Positions 30,568 to 44,777 are shown, numbered from the stretch's first letter. The stretch: DNA of 64,000 bases from Progne subis subis (GCA_022316685.1 JAKJHU010000030.1:7025860-7089859); one strand, 5' to 3'. Numbers and translations: made by a program. The notes: generated by a model not told the origin, from the letters alone.

Positions 30568-33500
30568 GTAAGTATCATGTATTTTTGTGTATCATCTTCT
30601 AGATTTAGCTTTTTGAAGAATTATTCACTATAGACATTCAGTAGATCAATGTCTCTTCAAATATATGCAAGCACTGGATGTAGATAATACCAAAATGTTA
30701 CCTGACCTGCGTTTCTGACCTGCGTTCTACACGAGTACCTCTCCCAGGTAACCAGTGTCCTTTGTCTTATCTACTAACCCGCATTTGAATGTTGTCTCTC
30801 TCTTAATGTGTGTATACACACATCCAGGCAGCATTTCTATACTGCTGAAGGTATGATCAGGAATCCAGACACAATCAATTACTGCAGGATTCCAGCTACC
30901 AAACATACACACAGAGAACATGTCCTTCTGAAGTAATATCTTAGTGCCCTAGAGGAGGCTTCTTAGGGAGAAGGATCATAGTCCAGAACTCTGTGCTTTT
31001 ACCAGGACACTTGTTTCATAAAAAACTTCTTGTTTGATAGAATTACTCTTTTCCCTTCTTAAAAATGTAAAATGTGGATAATATTTTAGAATCACAAAAA
31101 CAAAGAATCATAGGTTTGTCTGGGTTGGAAAAGACCTTTGAGATCATCAAGTCCACCACTAAATCATGTCCCTAAGCACCACATTCAGCATGGTGTAGGT
31201 GCCCAGTTTTGAATTGTATTAAGGATGGAAGCACAAGTTAAGAGTTTGCAGTCCATTTTGTACTAGAGTTTTCAGTAGCAGAGAACACCTACAAATAAGA
31301 AAGGCTGCAGTGTCAGTGTGTGGTATATTTGCTGTCTGGTGTACAGAGCTGCTTCTGCAAAGAAGCAAGGGCTCTACTGGTGTTCCTGATCCTCCTGTTA
31401 CATGAATGGAGTCTAAAGACATTAATGGGTGTTTTAGTCACAGGAAGCCTTATTTGGCTGCAGAGTAAAAACTCTTGGGGCATGTGTAGTCTACTCTGTG
31501 GATTTGGTGAAGTGAAAAATGTTCCTCTGATACTTGAGTAGCAATTGCAAATCTAAAAGGCAACATAATGCCTTGGAGGAGTTTGGTACCTCCCAGAAAA
31601 GGACTAGAAGAGTGCTAAGTGAAAACTTCTTTATGTAGACAGCACGGAAAATGCTTAGCCATTCATTTAGAGGTCAGATCTTTTTGTGCTTCAAGATCTT
31701 ATCAGGCTATTGCCATTTTCTGTTTGTTGCCTAGCAAATATTTCACCGTTCAGTAAACCAGCAGAACAGGTAGCAAACCAGGCTACAACAGCTTCAATAA
31801 GATCAGGTGAATGCAGCCCAGTGTGTTTTACAGCCTGGCGATTATAGCCAGATACTCTGGGAAGATTACAGATTAATTTCTCCCCATGCAGGGGAAAACT
31901 GAAATATTATCCATTGTGCAAAAGATTTGCTTAAACTATTTGAATTTATTGACATACTATTGGCTTAGGTGTTGAGGGTTTTGAGCCATGGGCTGTGAGT
32001 GACCGTGTCTGTGTGTAACCTAGAGATCTGTGTTCCTTGAAAGACATAGATCTGAGATTGTGGGGAATTTCCAGTAAGAATCTTTAGTTATTTCTTGGAA
32101 GAGAGGCTAAACCTCAGGCCTTTATCTTTCTTTTTAGTCACAAACCAGTCTATTCAATCATTGTTGCTCTCTTTCCTATCCTGTCAGTCTACTTTTCTAT
32201 ACAGATTATCACAAGTTATAACACCTTCTGCAGTAGGAATGAAACATTTTCCTTTTCCAAATGTCTTGTAATGTTTGGAAGCCCTGTGTTTGCTTCAACT
32301 GCTGTTACTGTTCCCACTGGAGGCTCTAGCTGACCTACACCACTGGAATGCAGATCCCTGACTGAAATGCAAAGTCGCATAGAGACTGCTGTCACTGTAC
32401 CACAGGACGGGGAAGCATGTGAAGCACCATCTCATGTCAGTGGAGAAGCTAAACCCTCATGTGGCCTCCTGGGGAAAGAGTGCCTCATGGCAAACAAGTG
32501 CTGACTAAAGTGCTGTGTAGCTCCTTGGTTCCCTCCTGGCCTCTGAGGCCAAGATAAAGTCAAATTTCAAATGTCACTCACAACTTGGAGAGTCATTGAT
32601 ACTAGGGAAGAAGTGAAGACCTCCAGGTACAATAGTGTGACTACCCACAGAGTGAGCTACAGTATCCTTACAGTTTTGTATTGTCCCACTACCACACACC
32701 TACTTCACCTGACTGAGGTATGGTATATGTGCACATGTGTAGACAGCCCAAATACTCATTTAAAAATCTGAATATCATCCCTATAAATATTTTTTTCAGG
32801 TTTTATTGTCTAAAAGGTAACTAGAATCCTTCTTGTTGCAGTAGAGAAATTTGGTCTTACTCTTTTTAAAGCATTTTCAATTTCAAAATGCCACGAAACA
32901 TGGAGTTTTTTGTTTAATTGGTGATTTTAAGATGTTTTTGAATGTCCTGTTCTTCACAAAGTGGTAGTGATTTCATGAGGAAAAGGTGTCATATTATAGC
33001 AGTAGTTGCCTACGGCCATTATATGTGAAGGATAAAATGTCAGTGAAGCCGTGTCTTACTGCTCCTCCTCCCTTCACAAGGAACACAGCTCATCATTCCT
33101 TTCTGGTGAGGACAGATGTGTAACCTTGTAACCATACCAGATCTGTAATCTGTAATCCCACACTACAGCCAGCCCATGCAAACAAAGAGCTGAGCATCAG
33201 TAATACTCAAAATACTACTGCTTTGTCTGTGGCTTTCAGACACACTGAGGGCTGTACCTCAAGCTATATTATAACCTTGAACCTCTTGACCTTGGTGTGC
33301 TTTCTGTGCATTCAAAATTTCCAGTGATTATGTATGGGGAACATTATGTATCCCTTTAGTTGTAACTGTAAACTCTGAGACCTTTTCATTTAGAATAGGT
33401 CCAGTCTATTTTTATCATTTCCCTTGTTCTTTCTCTCCCTGCAGCTCTGATGAATGCATGCAAATGCTCTCCAAAGCAGAGCAAAAGTCTGGGAATAACC

Positions 33501-33675
33501 TAGCAGTTCGAGGAAAAACCAATTCAAGTATTTTCAGGGTGACTAATACCATCTCATTAGAAGATAATTAGTCATTCTCACTGTATTTGTACCTTCTGTG
33601 CAGCTGATTTCCCAGTATTCTTCATGAGAGGCAAAACGGTCACTTCATTTTGTATTTTGCTTGTCTTTTCTGTAG
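30568..33675 (+). other. ZFPM2: ZFPM2 intron 7
   Basis: A 3108-base intron with a gtaagt donor and a tttctgtag acceptor. It contains a CR1 3'-end fragment at about 31088-31195 and a small tandem repeat of tctgacctgcgt near 30701-30727. Nothing else was recognised. Confidence 0.85.
31088..31195 (-). mobile_element. CR1 LINE 3' end, antisense to ZFPM2
   Basis: The run agaatcataggtttgtctgg, gttggaaaagacctttgaga and tcatcaagtccaccactaaa is the reverse complement of a CR1 3' end. The fragment is short and 5'-truncated. Confidence 0.8.
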
Positions 33676-36167
33676 GAGTGAAAATGGAAGAATTTCTCCC
33701 ACCCGGTGCTAGTCTGAAATGCACAGTTTGTACTTACACTGCAGACTCAGTGATTAACTTTCATCAGCACCTGTTCTCGCATCTTACTCAAGCTGCCTTT
33801 AGATGCAATCACTGCCATTTTGGCTTCCAAACTCAGAGGGAGCTACTGCAGCACCAAGAGTTACATGTCTCTGGCAACAAAATTCAGAGAGAAAGTGACA
33901 TTGAACACTCTCCAAGTGGAAATGAAGAAGGTTTACAGCCAGCAGCGGACCTGTTGAGCAGAAATGATGTTCCCCAGAGCCAAAAGACCATGCAAACTAA
34001 AGATGCAAGTTCTGATACAGAGCTTGATAAATGTGAAAAAAAGGCTCCACTTTTCCTTCCAAACCAGAGGCCAGAAACCCAGCCTGCTGCAAATAAGCAG
34101 AGTTTTTCATATACCAAAATAAAATCTGAACCGTCCAGTCCAAGACTTGCTTCATCACCAGTTCAGCCTAATATTGGTCCTTCTTTCCCAATGGGACCTT
34201 TTCTTTCCCAGTTTGCTTTTCCCCAGGATATCACTGTGGTTCCTCAGGCTTCAGAGATATTAGCCAAAATGTCGGAACTGGTCCATCGAAGGCTGAGGCA
34301 TGGAAGTAGCAATTATCCACCTGTAATTTACAGTCCTTTGATGCCTAAAGGGGCTACATGCTTTGAATGCAACATAACATTCAATAATTTGGACAACTAT
34401 CTGGTGCACAAAAAGCATTACTGCAGCAGCCGATGGCAGCAGATGGCAAAGTCACCAGATTTTTCCAGTGTTCCAGAAAAAATGCCTGAAGCTGTAAGTC
34501 CCAGTAACGGTCAAAGCTCTATAAATATCCTGAATCCAGCTCCTCACACGTCAGATCCAGAAAATCAACTTCTGCAGACATCTTGCTTAAACTCTTCCAA
34601 TGTTTTAGATTTGATTGGGCCAAACAATAAAAGTCATGAAAAAGACTTCACTGCACAGCCTAAGAAGTTGTCATCTGCAAGCAATGGTGATGAGAAGATA
34701 AATGGAAAACCTTCTGATGTGAAGAATCCCAATGCTCCTTTAGTAGAGGGGGAGAGTGACCCTAACAAGACCACGTGTGAAGCTTGTAATATTACTTTCA
34801 GCAGACATGAGACCTACATGGTCCACAAGCAGTATTACTGTGCCACTCGCCACGATCCCCCGCTGAAGAGGTCCGCTTCCAACAAAGTGCCTGCCATGCA
34901 GAGAACAATGCGTACGCGGAAGCGAAGGAAGATGTATGAGATGTGCTTACCAGACCAAGAGCAGAGGCCACCACTAGTTCAACAGCGATTTCTAGAAGTT
35001 GCTAATCTTGGCAATCCTTGTACATCTACTCAAGAGTCAACAGAGGGCCTTGGAGAATGTTACCACCCACGATGTGATATCTTTCCAGGAATCGTCTCGA
35101 AGCATCTGGAAACATCACTGTCTATTAACAAGTGTGTTCCAGTTTCAAAGTGTGATACTGCCCACTCCACCATGTCTTGCTTAGAGATGGATGTGCCAAT
35201 AGATCTCAGTAAAAAATGCTTACCCCCATCAGAGAGGACGTCCACTTCTCCCAAAAGGCTGCTGGACTACCATGAGTGCACCGTATGCAAGATCAGTTTT
35301 AACAAGGTAGAGAATTACCTAGCTCACAAGCAGAATTTTTGTCCTGTCACTGCTCATCAGCGTAGTGACCTGGGACAACTCGACAGTAAGGTGTTTCAAA
35401 ACCCAGAAAGTGAAAGAAACAGCCCAGATGTCAGTTATGAGAGAAGCATAATCAAATGTGAGAAAAACGGAAACTCGAAACAGTCCTCTCCCAATGGAAA
35501 CTTATTTTCTACACACTTAGCAACACTTCAAGGACTGAAAGTCTTTAGTGAAGCAGCCCAGCTTATTGCTACAAAAGAAGAAAACAAACATTTGTTTCTT
35601 CCACAATGCCTTTACCCTGGAGCAATAAAGAAAGCTAAAGGAGCAGATCAGCTTTCTCCATATTATGGAATAAAGCCAAGTGATTACATTTCTGGTTCTC
35701 TCGTCATTCATAATACTGATTTAGATCAAAGCACAAATACAGAAAGTGAATCTCCTAAAGGCCAGGCGCCTTCGAATGGATGTGCTGTGCAGAAGAAAGA
35801 ATCTCTTCCACTACTGCCGAAAAACCGAGGCATGGTAATAGTTAATGGGGGACTAAAACAGGAGGAAAGACCTGCTGCTAACCCACAGCAAGAGAACATT
35901 TCCCAGAATCCTCCGCATGAAGACGGGCACAAGTCTCCTTCTTGGATCTCTGAGAATCCCTTAGCTACAAATGAAAACGTCTCTCCAGCAATTCCTACAG
36001 CAGAGGAACAGTTGTCTAGTATAGCTAAAGGTGTGAATGGCTCTAGCCAGGCTCCAACCAGTGGAAAGTATTGCCGACTGTGTGACATCCAGTTCAACAA
36101 TCTCTCAAACTTTATAACTCATAAGAAGTTTTATTGCTCTTCACATGCAGCAGAACATGTCAAATGA
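33676..36167 (+). CDS. ZFPM2: ZFPM2 (FOG2) terminal coding exon 8, zinc fingers 3-8 and CtBP motif
   Basis: FOG2 is a nuclear cofactor that binds GATA4/5/6 and either represses or assists them, chiefly in heart, coronary vessel, gonad and diaphragm development. This exon encodes the last 830 residues and the stop TGA (36165-36167). The acceptor is ttttctgtag ending at 33675; the split codon makes Gly, giving SHSGVKMEEF. The open frame extends back to an ATG at 33624, but that part is intron. Visible parts in order: finger 3 (33720-33782) and finger 4 (33804-33866), both C2H2; finger 5 (34359-34424), finger 6 (34776-34841), finger 7 (35277-35342) and finger 8 (36072-36137), all ending in Cys (C2HC). 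A basic run RTRKRRK (34911-34931) could be the nuclear localisation signal. PIDLSK (35196-35213) is the CtBP corepressor-binding motif. The protein ends AEHVK like other vertebrate FOG2 proteins. No frameshift or stop interrupts it. Confidence 0.97.
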
Positions 36168-36410
36168 AACAATTGGTCACCTTTGGTACATGTGTTCAGC
36201 ATATTGTTCCATACAGTTAAAGGAGAGCTGTTTGAATTACATCTGGACAATCAGGAGATTTCACTATTGCTGAGTTGAAGACTTAAAGGTGTAATTTCAT
36301 TACAGTCCATTAGTAAAGTGTATTATTGGTGCCATTTTCAAAAATATTAATTTATTTTACCAGCAGTATTCATAGCTGTAGTTATGTTATTTTTTATTTA
36401 AAAACTTTAT

Positions 36411-36416
36411 ATTAAA
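36411..36416 (+). terminator. ZFPM2: Possible proximal poly(A) signal ATTAAA of ZFPM2
   Basis: The common variant ATTAAA lies 244 bases after the stop codon. If used, it would give a much shorter 3' UTR. The downstream GT-rich region (tttgtaatgttattgtatag) makes use possible. This rests on sequence alone. Confidence 0.4.
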
Positions 36417-37131
36417 GTCATTTGTAATGTTATTGTATAGTTATTGTGTAGCACATATGGTTTGCACTGTATAGTAGATTTTAAAGAAAATAGTCGCAAA
36501 CAATACAGAAAAGCATTTTAGAAATAGCTTCAAAAGCACTTGTGTATCCTGATTTTTTTTCTTATATGCTGTTGCAGATATATGTATATGCTAAAATATA
36601 ACTTGCAAAGAAGTTTCAACTATGCTGTAAAGTTCGCCTTAAAATTTCAATTTTTTTGAACAATTGGGCTCAATTTGCACTTTATATTTTAGCACATACA
36701 GGACCTTAGTCATTAGGCTTTGCATTTGTATGTAGCAGTATGTTTCTGTCCACTTTCTTAATCTGAAACGTACGTTAAATGAAGATGGCATTTTCTTTCT
36801 TGTATAGTACTTGTATTTTCTTTTGCTGATGCATCTCTGTCTCAATTTTTAAACCTTTGCTGTTAAATGCAATACTTTATAAAGAATGAACAAAATTACT
36901 GGAAGCAGTATTGTATGAAATGAGGTCATATCAATCAGTTTTATCTTTTGAAAGGCACAGTCTAAAACAAAACCCTAAACTCAATGCTGCAATTATGAAT
37001 CTAATTCATATATAAGATATATTTAAATATAAGAGTAGCAATACTGCAACTGGTGATCACAAAGATAATGTTCTACTTCTGATAGAAATAATTTCTCAAC
37101 AAATGTTGTTACTATGCATGTATATGGATGG

Positions 37132-37137
37132 AATAAA
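37132..37137 (+). terminator. ZFPM2: Main poly(A) signal AATAAA of ZFPM2
   Basis: A canonical AATAAA lies in gaataaaattccag about 965 bases after the stop codon. A T-rich stretch (tttctttaattttttttaat) follows about 35 bases later, as expected for a downstream element. Confidence 0.7.
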
Positions 37138-37155
37138 ATTCCAGATAATTGGAGA

Positions 37156-40100
37156 AGTTTGGCAGTAATTTCTTTAATTTTTTTTAATTTTGTTTTTCAA
37201 GGTAGATTTAGAGCTCACAAACTATGAAGAAGCTCTTAGGAACAAGCTAACATTGCCTTCTCTTCAGTGGAATCAAAGTGTTCAGAGAGACAATGACTAC
37301 AAAGCATGCCTCCACTTCCAGGGAGTCCCCACTGACGGGTCACTAGTGCAACTGGGTCTAAGACTGCCTAGTGAACTAAAACTTAAAATGTGAGGGTCTG
37401 AAACCAGGAAGGCTGTTCTCTTTACTGGTGCCAAGGAACACATAGTTCCCTGTATCTCCATACGTCAAAATCAGTGGAACGATCTCCCTCCTATTACCTC
37501 TGGTAGGATTCTTCATGTGTTCAGTGTTCTTATATGAAAAACAAGATCATTCATTTAGGAGAAGAGCAGTTTGCTTCACTAATTCAGTACAGAAATATTA
37601 CTTACAGTATAGAAATATAATTTATGTTCTATTAAAATCTGAACTAATGCACAGTTAGTGCTCTTCACTTGGAATCGTTCAGTCTCCTGTATGCAATTTT
37701 CATTACGAAAAAAGAGATTATAAAAATTACCTATTGATGCACTTTCATCCTACAAATTTGAGAGCAAAACCATGATCTGAATAGTTACATAAACAGCTGT
37801 GGTTTAGTTCCTGTATCAGCCAAAGAAACAACTCAGAACAAGCTACATAAAAGGACGGTATTTCAGCAGGCCAGCCAGTTGTAGCCTAGCATAAGAGCAT
37901 ACAGTGCCACTGCCTTTCAGCAACCCCATTTCTGTGTAGTTTGGAACTGAAACTGTTCTCTTTGTAAGTGTAGCTACATGTAGCCCACTAGCAAAAATAG
38001 TAAACACTTCAAAACTAATAGTTATCAATTCTGCTGGTTAGCTGGGCTTTAAATACAGGTCCAGAATGCTTAAAGTTGTACTAAATCTCACTTGCAACAA
38101 AGATAGCAGATTTATATGTTCATTTCAGTAAGCCTAAAGTTGGTCCTACAGCAAATACTTTGGATAACAACACTTGTGAAGGAGAAAAAGCATTACAATC
38201 ACAGGGAGAATAAAACAGGCAAAATATTCATGATTATCAATTAAACATTCATTAGAAAATACACCAGGGTATCCAAGACTTCATGATACTTGAAGTAGAT
38301 AATACATTTTGGCCTTTTTAGTGGCAAACATTCTTTTGAAGATTATCCATCATGCAATAATGGGTTAAAGAACTAGGTGATTACATCTGGATTGAAATAA
38401 CCTAATTCTGAAAGATCCACATGCACAGATGAGAACTTAGTAGGTGAAGCTGCTCAGAAGGCCATAAGTTGTATAATTTACAATTGCAGAGCTCTAGGGG
38501 TGTGTTTAGACAGTGAGAAAGTAAAGAAAAATATCAGGGTTAAAGCAAATACTGAGTTGAGAAGTAATGCTGAAAGAGGAAAACCTTATCACAAACAGTT
38601 TCTGATCCAGAAATGCTGAGGGTTCCTGATATATTCCAGAGGTAAATTAAAGACTTCCATGCTGCATTATATTCTCCCCACTGCCTAGTCCCATTTCTTT
38701 CACACAACAGAATAATTCTGCTAGCATTTTCTCTTTATAAATCACCTATTTGGTTGACTGCTTCCATTTTTACAAGTTCAAAGTAGGCACAACCTGTTCA
38801 TTTGTGGGTGCAGAGTTACTCAATTGTAAACACATTTTATATATTTTAGTCATTTCACAGGAACAGCTGGCAACTCTGACACGTGCTAAACCCCTAGGTT
38901 ATACCATCACACTCTGTGAAAGTAAAACTGTACACAAGCTAGGTGGGTAGCAGATACTAACATTTGATTCTTTAAATACTTTTTTTTTTTTTTTAAACCA
39001 GAAAGCATTTTTTAAAAAGCTGCTCATATAGCTGGGCTCAGGAATCATCTTTTCCCATAAATTTATAGACTGTTTTCAATTGTTTCACTTTCTTTATTGA
39101 ACTCATTTTTAAATTTGTTTATGTGAAATAAGAACATAAACACTTAAAACAGACAGAAATCTCTCTCCTGTCTCTTAAACCAGTTTGCACAATACTGGCC
39201 TAATCCCAGCTTGGGGTTTAAAGCACATCTACATTTAAGTCCTAAGTCTTGTTTCCAGAAATAAACTACTTAAATCTTTTTTCTGACCAGCAGGTTATTT
39301 GTGTTCACTTCAGATTGTATCTACACGTTTGTCTAAGGTGATAAACTGCCTACTGCTAAAAGCTTCTCTTTCCAAGTTCTTTTAGGTTTTCTAGGACTGT
39401 TAATTTTTTATCAAATCACCTATGCAAAAGGAATCCCTCCGTTAGTCTTTGACACCTGGAATTCAGCAGGAAACAGAGCACCTCAGTTAAATGTTTTGGA
39501 TCCCTTAATCCCTGTCACCTGGTGTCAGTAAACAAATCTTTGGGGCTATGGGGTGAACAGCTCAGCAAAAGGCATTAAACTATTTCCTGGGTTTATGTTA
39601 CAAAAAATAAAATTGCTTCACAATTAGAAGAGATGGTTCCTGCCTAACTCCCTGTGTACTGATTGCCTGGCAGGTTTTATGTTCAACTTTTGGGCTTTCT
39701 AAGGAAGATTTCCTATTCAATTCACAAAACATCCCATCCACAGACAGTGCTCAGAACTAATTTGGCCACATCTCTGTCTGCCTCATTTATCTGTTTTTAT
39801 CCCAAAATTCAGACTCTGAAAGGTAACTGTGAGTCCTCATTCATACCACGTTCACACCACAATCTTCACAGCTTTCACAGAACAATGGTGATTTTTCCTT
39901 TGTAGAAGAAAAACAGCAAAGCATATTTCTACAAGCTGATGTCTGCTTGTCTTGAAGTAATTGTAATAACATTGGGATTCTGGGGACATGTTCTCATTAT
40001 TACAAATAACCATAAAACTACATCATGGATATTTACTGTGGATCCACACTCCTAACTTTGTCAGTCTCTCATTTCCACTAGACAACTATTGACTATGTTC

Positions 40101-43100
40101 GTTGTCTGCACTGTCTGCAGGAATGTAGAAATCATATCCTAAACATAATAGTATGAATAAGGTGATTTCTCCCTTGTACAATAAACACTGCACCACTGGC
40201 AAATGGAGAAGGAAAAAAATAATAAATAAAAACCCTAATGTAGAAATTAAAAAATTAAATCAGTTCCAGCACCACTATCAAGATGATGTGTAGGTGGGCT
40301 AATTCACTTCGCTGAATGTACATACATAAGCTATGAACCAGAAGCCACTCTGAAACAGTGGCACTGAGATGGAGCTCTGAGCAGCCTGGAAAACCTGACT
40401 TGAAGAAAATTCCATGGTGAGTACAATAGAAAAAGGGTGGTGTGGGATAATCTTATTGAGGGGCAAAGAAGATAAGGAAAAAGGGAATCGGCACTTTGTT
40501 AATCCTGAGTGTAGTATGGGTACACTGATGGCTGCAGAAGGCAGCACTTTGAAGGCATCAACACTATATGAATCCTACACATCCCCAGAGGCCTGTTGAG
40601 AGAGGCTAAAGTACTGATGAGACAAAATGCTTAGAAGATCACTCCCAAATTCTAAACATTGCCAATGTAAAGGTTCTGGCTTCTGGTGGTCTCCTTTTCC
40701 CCAAGGCTGACAATGGGGAAGAGAGCCACAACTCTTTTGACCTTCCAAGCCACCTTCACAGCTGGTGTGTTGTGTTGCCATGATCTGTGCAGGCAGATAT
40801 CCACAGAATAGATATGTGACCCTTTTGTAAACTAGAGTAAAGTCAGATACCCAGGCTTCAGATGTGTTAGCCTGGGAGCCTTGTGTGGTCCTTCCACTGA
40901 GGTCTTCCACAAGGGTCACTGACAGTGCTTCGAATCCAGACCACTTAGAGCCACAGAAAAATGAACTAAAATTGTGGTGGAACTTAGGTATGGAGTGAAG
41001 CAGAGCACGGGGAAGGGAGGTGGGCAGTACATCTGCAGTCACACAATTAAAGCTTCTGCATAATACCACAGCATGAGATGAATGAATTGTGACTGGAAGG
41101 GTGAGACAAGGCTTTTTTGCTGGGGTGAACAGAAGATTGTGATTCTGACAATTTCATCTTTCAAATACATGGAGTTTTTTACTATACATACACACACACA
41201 TATATAAAACATTCACAGAGAGATGAGAATGTCCAAAACTGAGACAACCTAAACTAGATTAAGAGATTAGATCAAACACCTCTATAAGGTGATTAGAAAA
41301 ATCCTTTGTTTAATCCTCATTGCATAGGGAAACTGGCACCTTTTGGTGCATGGATGGTGATGATACATTTATTCATATCCAAATTTAAATGTCCTGGCAA
41401 AAATGTTCTTTGCCCTTTCTGCTCTCAGCTGCTTTGCACAGACCCCAACATCTCAGCTGCTTTGTGCATGTCCCAAGCCAAGGAATTGTTCCTACCTAGC
41501 AACGCAATGGCCCTCACACTCATTTTTTTTTCACCTGACAACTTAGTTGGTTTTGTAACTGTCTTGTTTTCCATTGTGGGAGGTTTTTTTAACTCTTTGC
41601 CCACCTTAAATGATTCACAGTGGAGGCAAGATTCACCTGAATCCTGAAGGGATTCACCTGAGCTGGTGTATTGGAGAATGTGGTAATTTCCATATTGGAG
41701 AATGTGGTAATCATTGGAGACATGGAGTCACTTTAGAATTCCTGAACAGGAGGTTTACATGCACTCAGCTGTTCTCATCTCCTCCAGCTGAGCCCCCTTT
41801 TTGGGACTTTTGTAGCCCTCACTACATCTTGAAACTCACTCCTCCCAAAGCAGCATACCCAGAAACTCAGTCTGCTTTGAAATAGAAATATTTCCCTGTA
41901 GGAAATCTCCATGCATGTTGGACATGCACCTTTAATGGCACTATTGATAATTTTAATACTCACTATATAATATGATAACCTAATATCCATCCCCAGAGTA
42001 GGGGCTGTTCTCCTCAGTAGTCAAGGTCTAGTCTTAGGGATGTCAGGAGAATCCCAAGCCTTACACATGGGCAGCTATAGGGACAGAGGGAAGACGATAT
42101 TTACTGTTTTTCTCCTCCCATGTGAGTTATTCTGCAAAACAGAGAGAAAGCCATTGGAACACAGAGAAAGGGACAAGAAGGACTTAAAGGGCTATAATGT
42201 GGGGAAGGGATTTATGGCTTCTGGCTTCGAGATGGCTTCTTGTATTTTCACATTAAGCAGACAATGGGAAAATGGCCTATCAGCAACCAAGGCTTATCTT
42301 CGGTGTTAGAAAACTCGACATGCAGTGTGCTTGTGTAAATTGTATCAGAAATCACTTTCCTTTTATGAGAAGTTTAGTTTTGGGTAGGTAATTTTTATAT
42401 TAGGGATAAAGAAGTTGGCATGGTTTGCAGAAGTTTTTGACATACTGAAATCTGTAGTATCACTAAAATACATTCAAAACTTTCATGCAATTTATGGAGT
42501 TCAAGTAATAATTATATAAAAGATGTTGACACTATTTAAGTTATTTGAACTTGACTGTGCTAGAGGGATTCAGTGTCACTTTGTGAAAGCCACTTCAAGG
42601 AAAAACTTGCTCTGCAATAATTTTCTTGCCAATAGCATACTATGTTCCTTATTCTTGTAACTTCAAAATATATCATTGTTTATGCCTGTTATATTAGATT
42701 TGATAATGACATTCAAAATATGAAAATAAAATTTATATAAAGTATTCAGCTTGAAGATAACTTTTAGACCTTCCTGATACAAAACTGCTGTGTTATACTT
42801 GCCAACCGTGTATTAAAGTTGTGATAATATTACTTTGTCCATTTGCTCGAAGTTCATGACAATAACCAGCAAGGTGAAAGTAGGATTCATTCTTAGGTGA
42901 TAAAATGCCAGTTTTCTTTCCCAAACAACAAATTGCAAAACTTTCTTATCACCAGATAAGATTAAACCAAAAAAATGAAATGTTGTACAACTTTGTCTGG
43001 TGACACTTATGAACCATTACTCTGAGCTGTGGAAGATCACATTTTGGCTGCATCACTGGTAGACAAGCACAGTTCAAGAACCTTCTACTGATGCTCAGAA

Positions 43101-43580
43101 CCAGCAGTGAAGTGAGACGTGTGATGCAGACTCAGATAAAAACAGCTTGTTCCATCGCAGTAAATAGTTTGAATCAAAAAGCAACAGTTTGAAAACATGA
43201 TCTACTCTGCAATCTGAATTTCTCTTAGAAACAGAGATGAGCTAAAGTTAGTACTCAGCTGAGTATTGAAACCTCTTCTCTCCACAGGATTACCAGCTGC
43301 TGCTAACAAATCACCCATAAAAATGCAGGTCAGGCATTTGGAACCTACATCTAATGCTTACAAAACTCCCATTGAAATGAATTATGGAATTGCTCACTCC
43401 AGTTGCAGTGCCTACAAGCAGATAAAAGGGAATATGTCTTTGTGACCCTTATACAAGTTCTGCTTCATTTATATTTTATACAAACAGCTTACTTTGTATG
43501 TGCTACCATTGGCTGTGGGGTAGGAACCATTACCTCCTCAAAATTTTAGAGGGGTAGAGCTATGTCCCAGTAAACCCAGT
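37156..43580. other. Intergenic DNA downstream of ZFPM2: no gene seen
   Basis: AT-rich sequence with a short CA/TA microsatellite at 41183-41206 and a 24-base-period direct repeat of attggagaatgtggtaat (41670-41687 and 41694-41711). The longest frame (164 codons, - strand, 40575-41069) matches nothing recognised and is taken as chance. Confidence 0.5.
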
Positions 43581-44777
43581 GTCACAGGATGGCTGAGGCT
43601 GGCAGGCACCTCTGGAAACCACCCAGCCCAATCCCACCCCTGCCCAAGCAGGGTCAGCTATGTTCAAGGATGTGGCCAGTTAGCTTTTTGAATATCTCCC
43701 AGGACAGAGACTGTACAGCCTTTCTGGGGAACTTATTCCTGTGCCTGGGTTTGGTCCTCTCCAGGAGTGGTACTCTGCACTTTCCTTTGCTTGACTCTAG
43801 GACATGTCACTTGGTCCACTTCTCCAGCCTGTCCAGACTCTTCTGAATGGCAGCACAGCCACTCAGCCTATGAAACCCTCCTCCCAGTTTTGTGTCATCT
43901 GCAAACTTGTGGAAGGTGCATGATGTGCCAGCATCCAGGTAATTAATGATCAGCAGTATTTACCCCTTTAGAACACCACTAGTGGCTGATCAGCAGCTGG
44001 ACTTCATGCCTTATCGGGCCAGCAGTTCAGGCAATTTTGAATCAACTTCCCTGTCCATTTAGTTAGCCCACATTCCATCAGAATGCCTACAAGCTTGTTA
44101 AGAGAGACTCTCAAAATCTGTGCTGAAGTCAAATAAATAGAATTCACCTCTTTCCCCTATTCGCTCCATTGTAGAAGCCTCCCAGGTCAGGCGTGATTTC
44201 ATCTTCATAAATCTATGCTGACTACTCCCAGTAACCTTGCAGTCTTTTATTTGCTTGGAAATAGTTCTCAGGATTATTTGCTTATCACCTTCCCAAAGAT
44301 CAAGGTGGAGCTCTTACCTGTAGTTTCCCTGAACCTTCCTTCCCATCTTTTTGAAGATGGTAATAACATTTGCTTTCTCTCAGTACTCAGAAATCTCCCC
44401 TGATCACTATAACCTTTCATATGACCTTAATCAAGAATGGACTCTCCAGCAGCCCCCTCAGCACTTGGGGGTGCCTCCCTGTGGGTCACACGGACTTAAA
44501 TATATCCAGGTCATTTCAGTGTTCTTTGTCCTGATCCTTGTCCACCAGAACTAATAATTTCTTGCTTCAGGGTCTTGTGATTCATGGGCTTCTAGCAAAA
44601 ATAGAGGCAAAGAAGGAATTGAGTACCTCTTTTCAGTTCACATCATCACCAAGTTCATTATGCCTTTTCCTGTTCAGCAGCTGGCACACTTATTTTCCTA
44701 GTCTTTGGTGCTGATAGACCTGCAGAAGCCCTGCTTGTTGCCTTTCACAGCCCTCACCATGTTCAACACAATGGTCT
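43581..44777 (-). mobile_element. CR1 LINE with part of the reverse-transcriptase region
   Basis: Read on the - strand, this is a CR1 element with its 3' untranslated end at the left (cacaggatggctgaggctgg) and the reverse-transcriptase coding region to the right (phrases tgaatggcagcacagccact, ttgtgtcatctgcaaacttg, ggcaaagaaggaattgagta). There are internal deletions, for example in the region near 43760-43820, and many stops, so nothing is functional. Its 5' edge meets the start of another CR1 of opposite orientation. Confidence 0.85.

Larger units (their letters stand above)
36168..37155 (+). other. ZFPM2: ZFPM2 3' untranslated region
   Basis: This AT-rich stretch after the stop codon has no coding frame of interest. 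It contains a possible early poly(A) signal ATTAAA at 36411-36416 and a stronger AATAAA at 37132-37137, so the exon probably ends near 37150-37160. The exact cleavage point is inferred from the signal. It is rich in U-runs and UAUU-type elements, which would suit regulated mRNA stability, but no specific microRNA site was established. Confidence 0.8.

Noticed and set aside
33624..33675. Start of ZFPM2 exon 8 frame at the ATG at 33624
   Set aside because: The bases up to 33675 are intron with a clear tttctgtag acceptor; the FOG2 protein continues from exon 7 at this junction.
40575..41069. 164-codon frame on the - strand
   Set aside because: No domain or family recognised, no matching splice or promoter context, and length within what chance allows in a 64-kb window.
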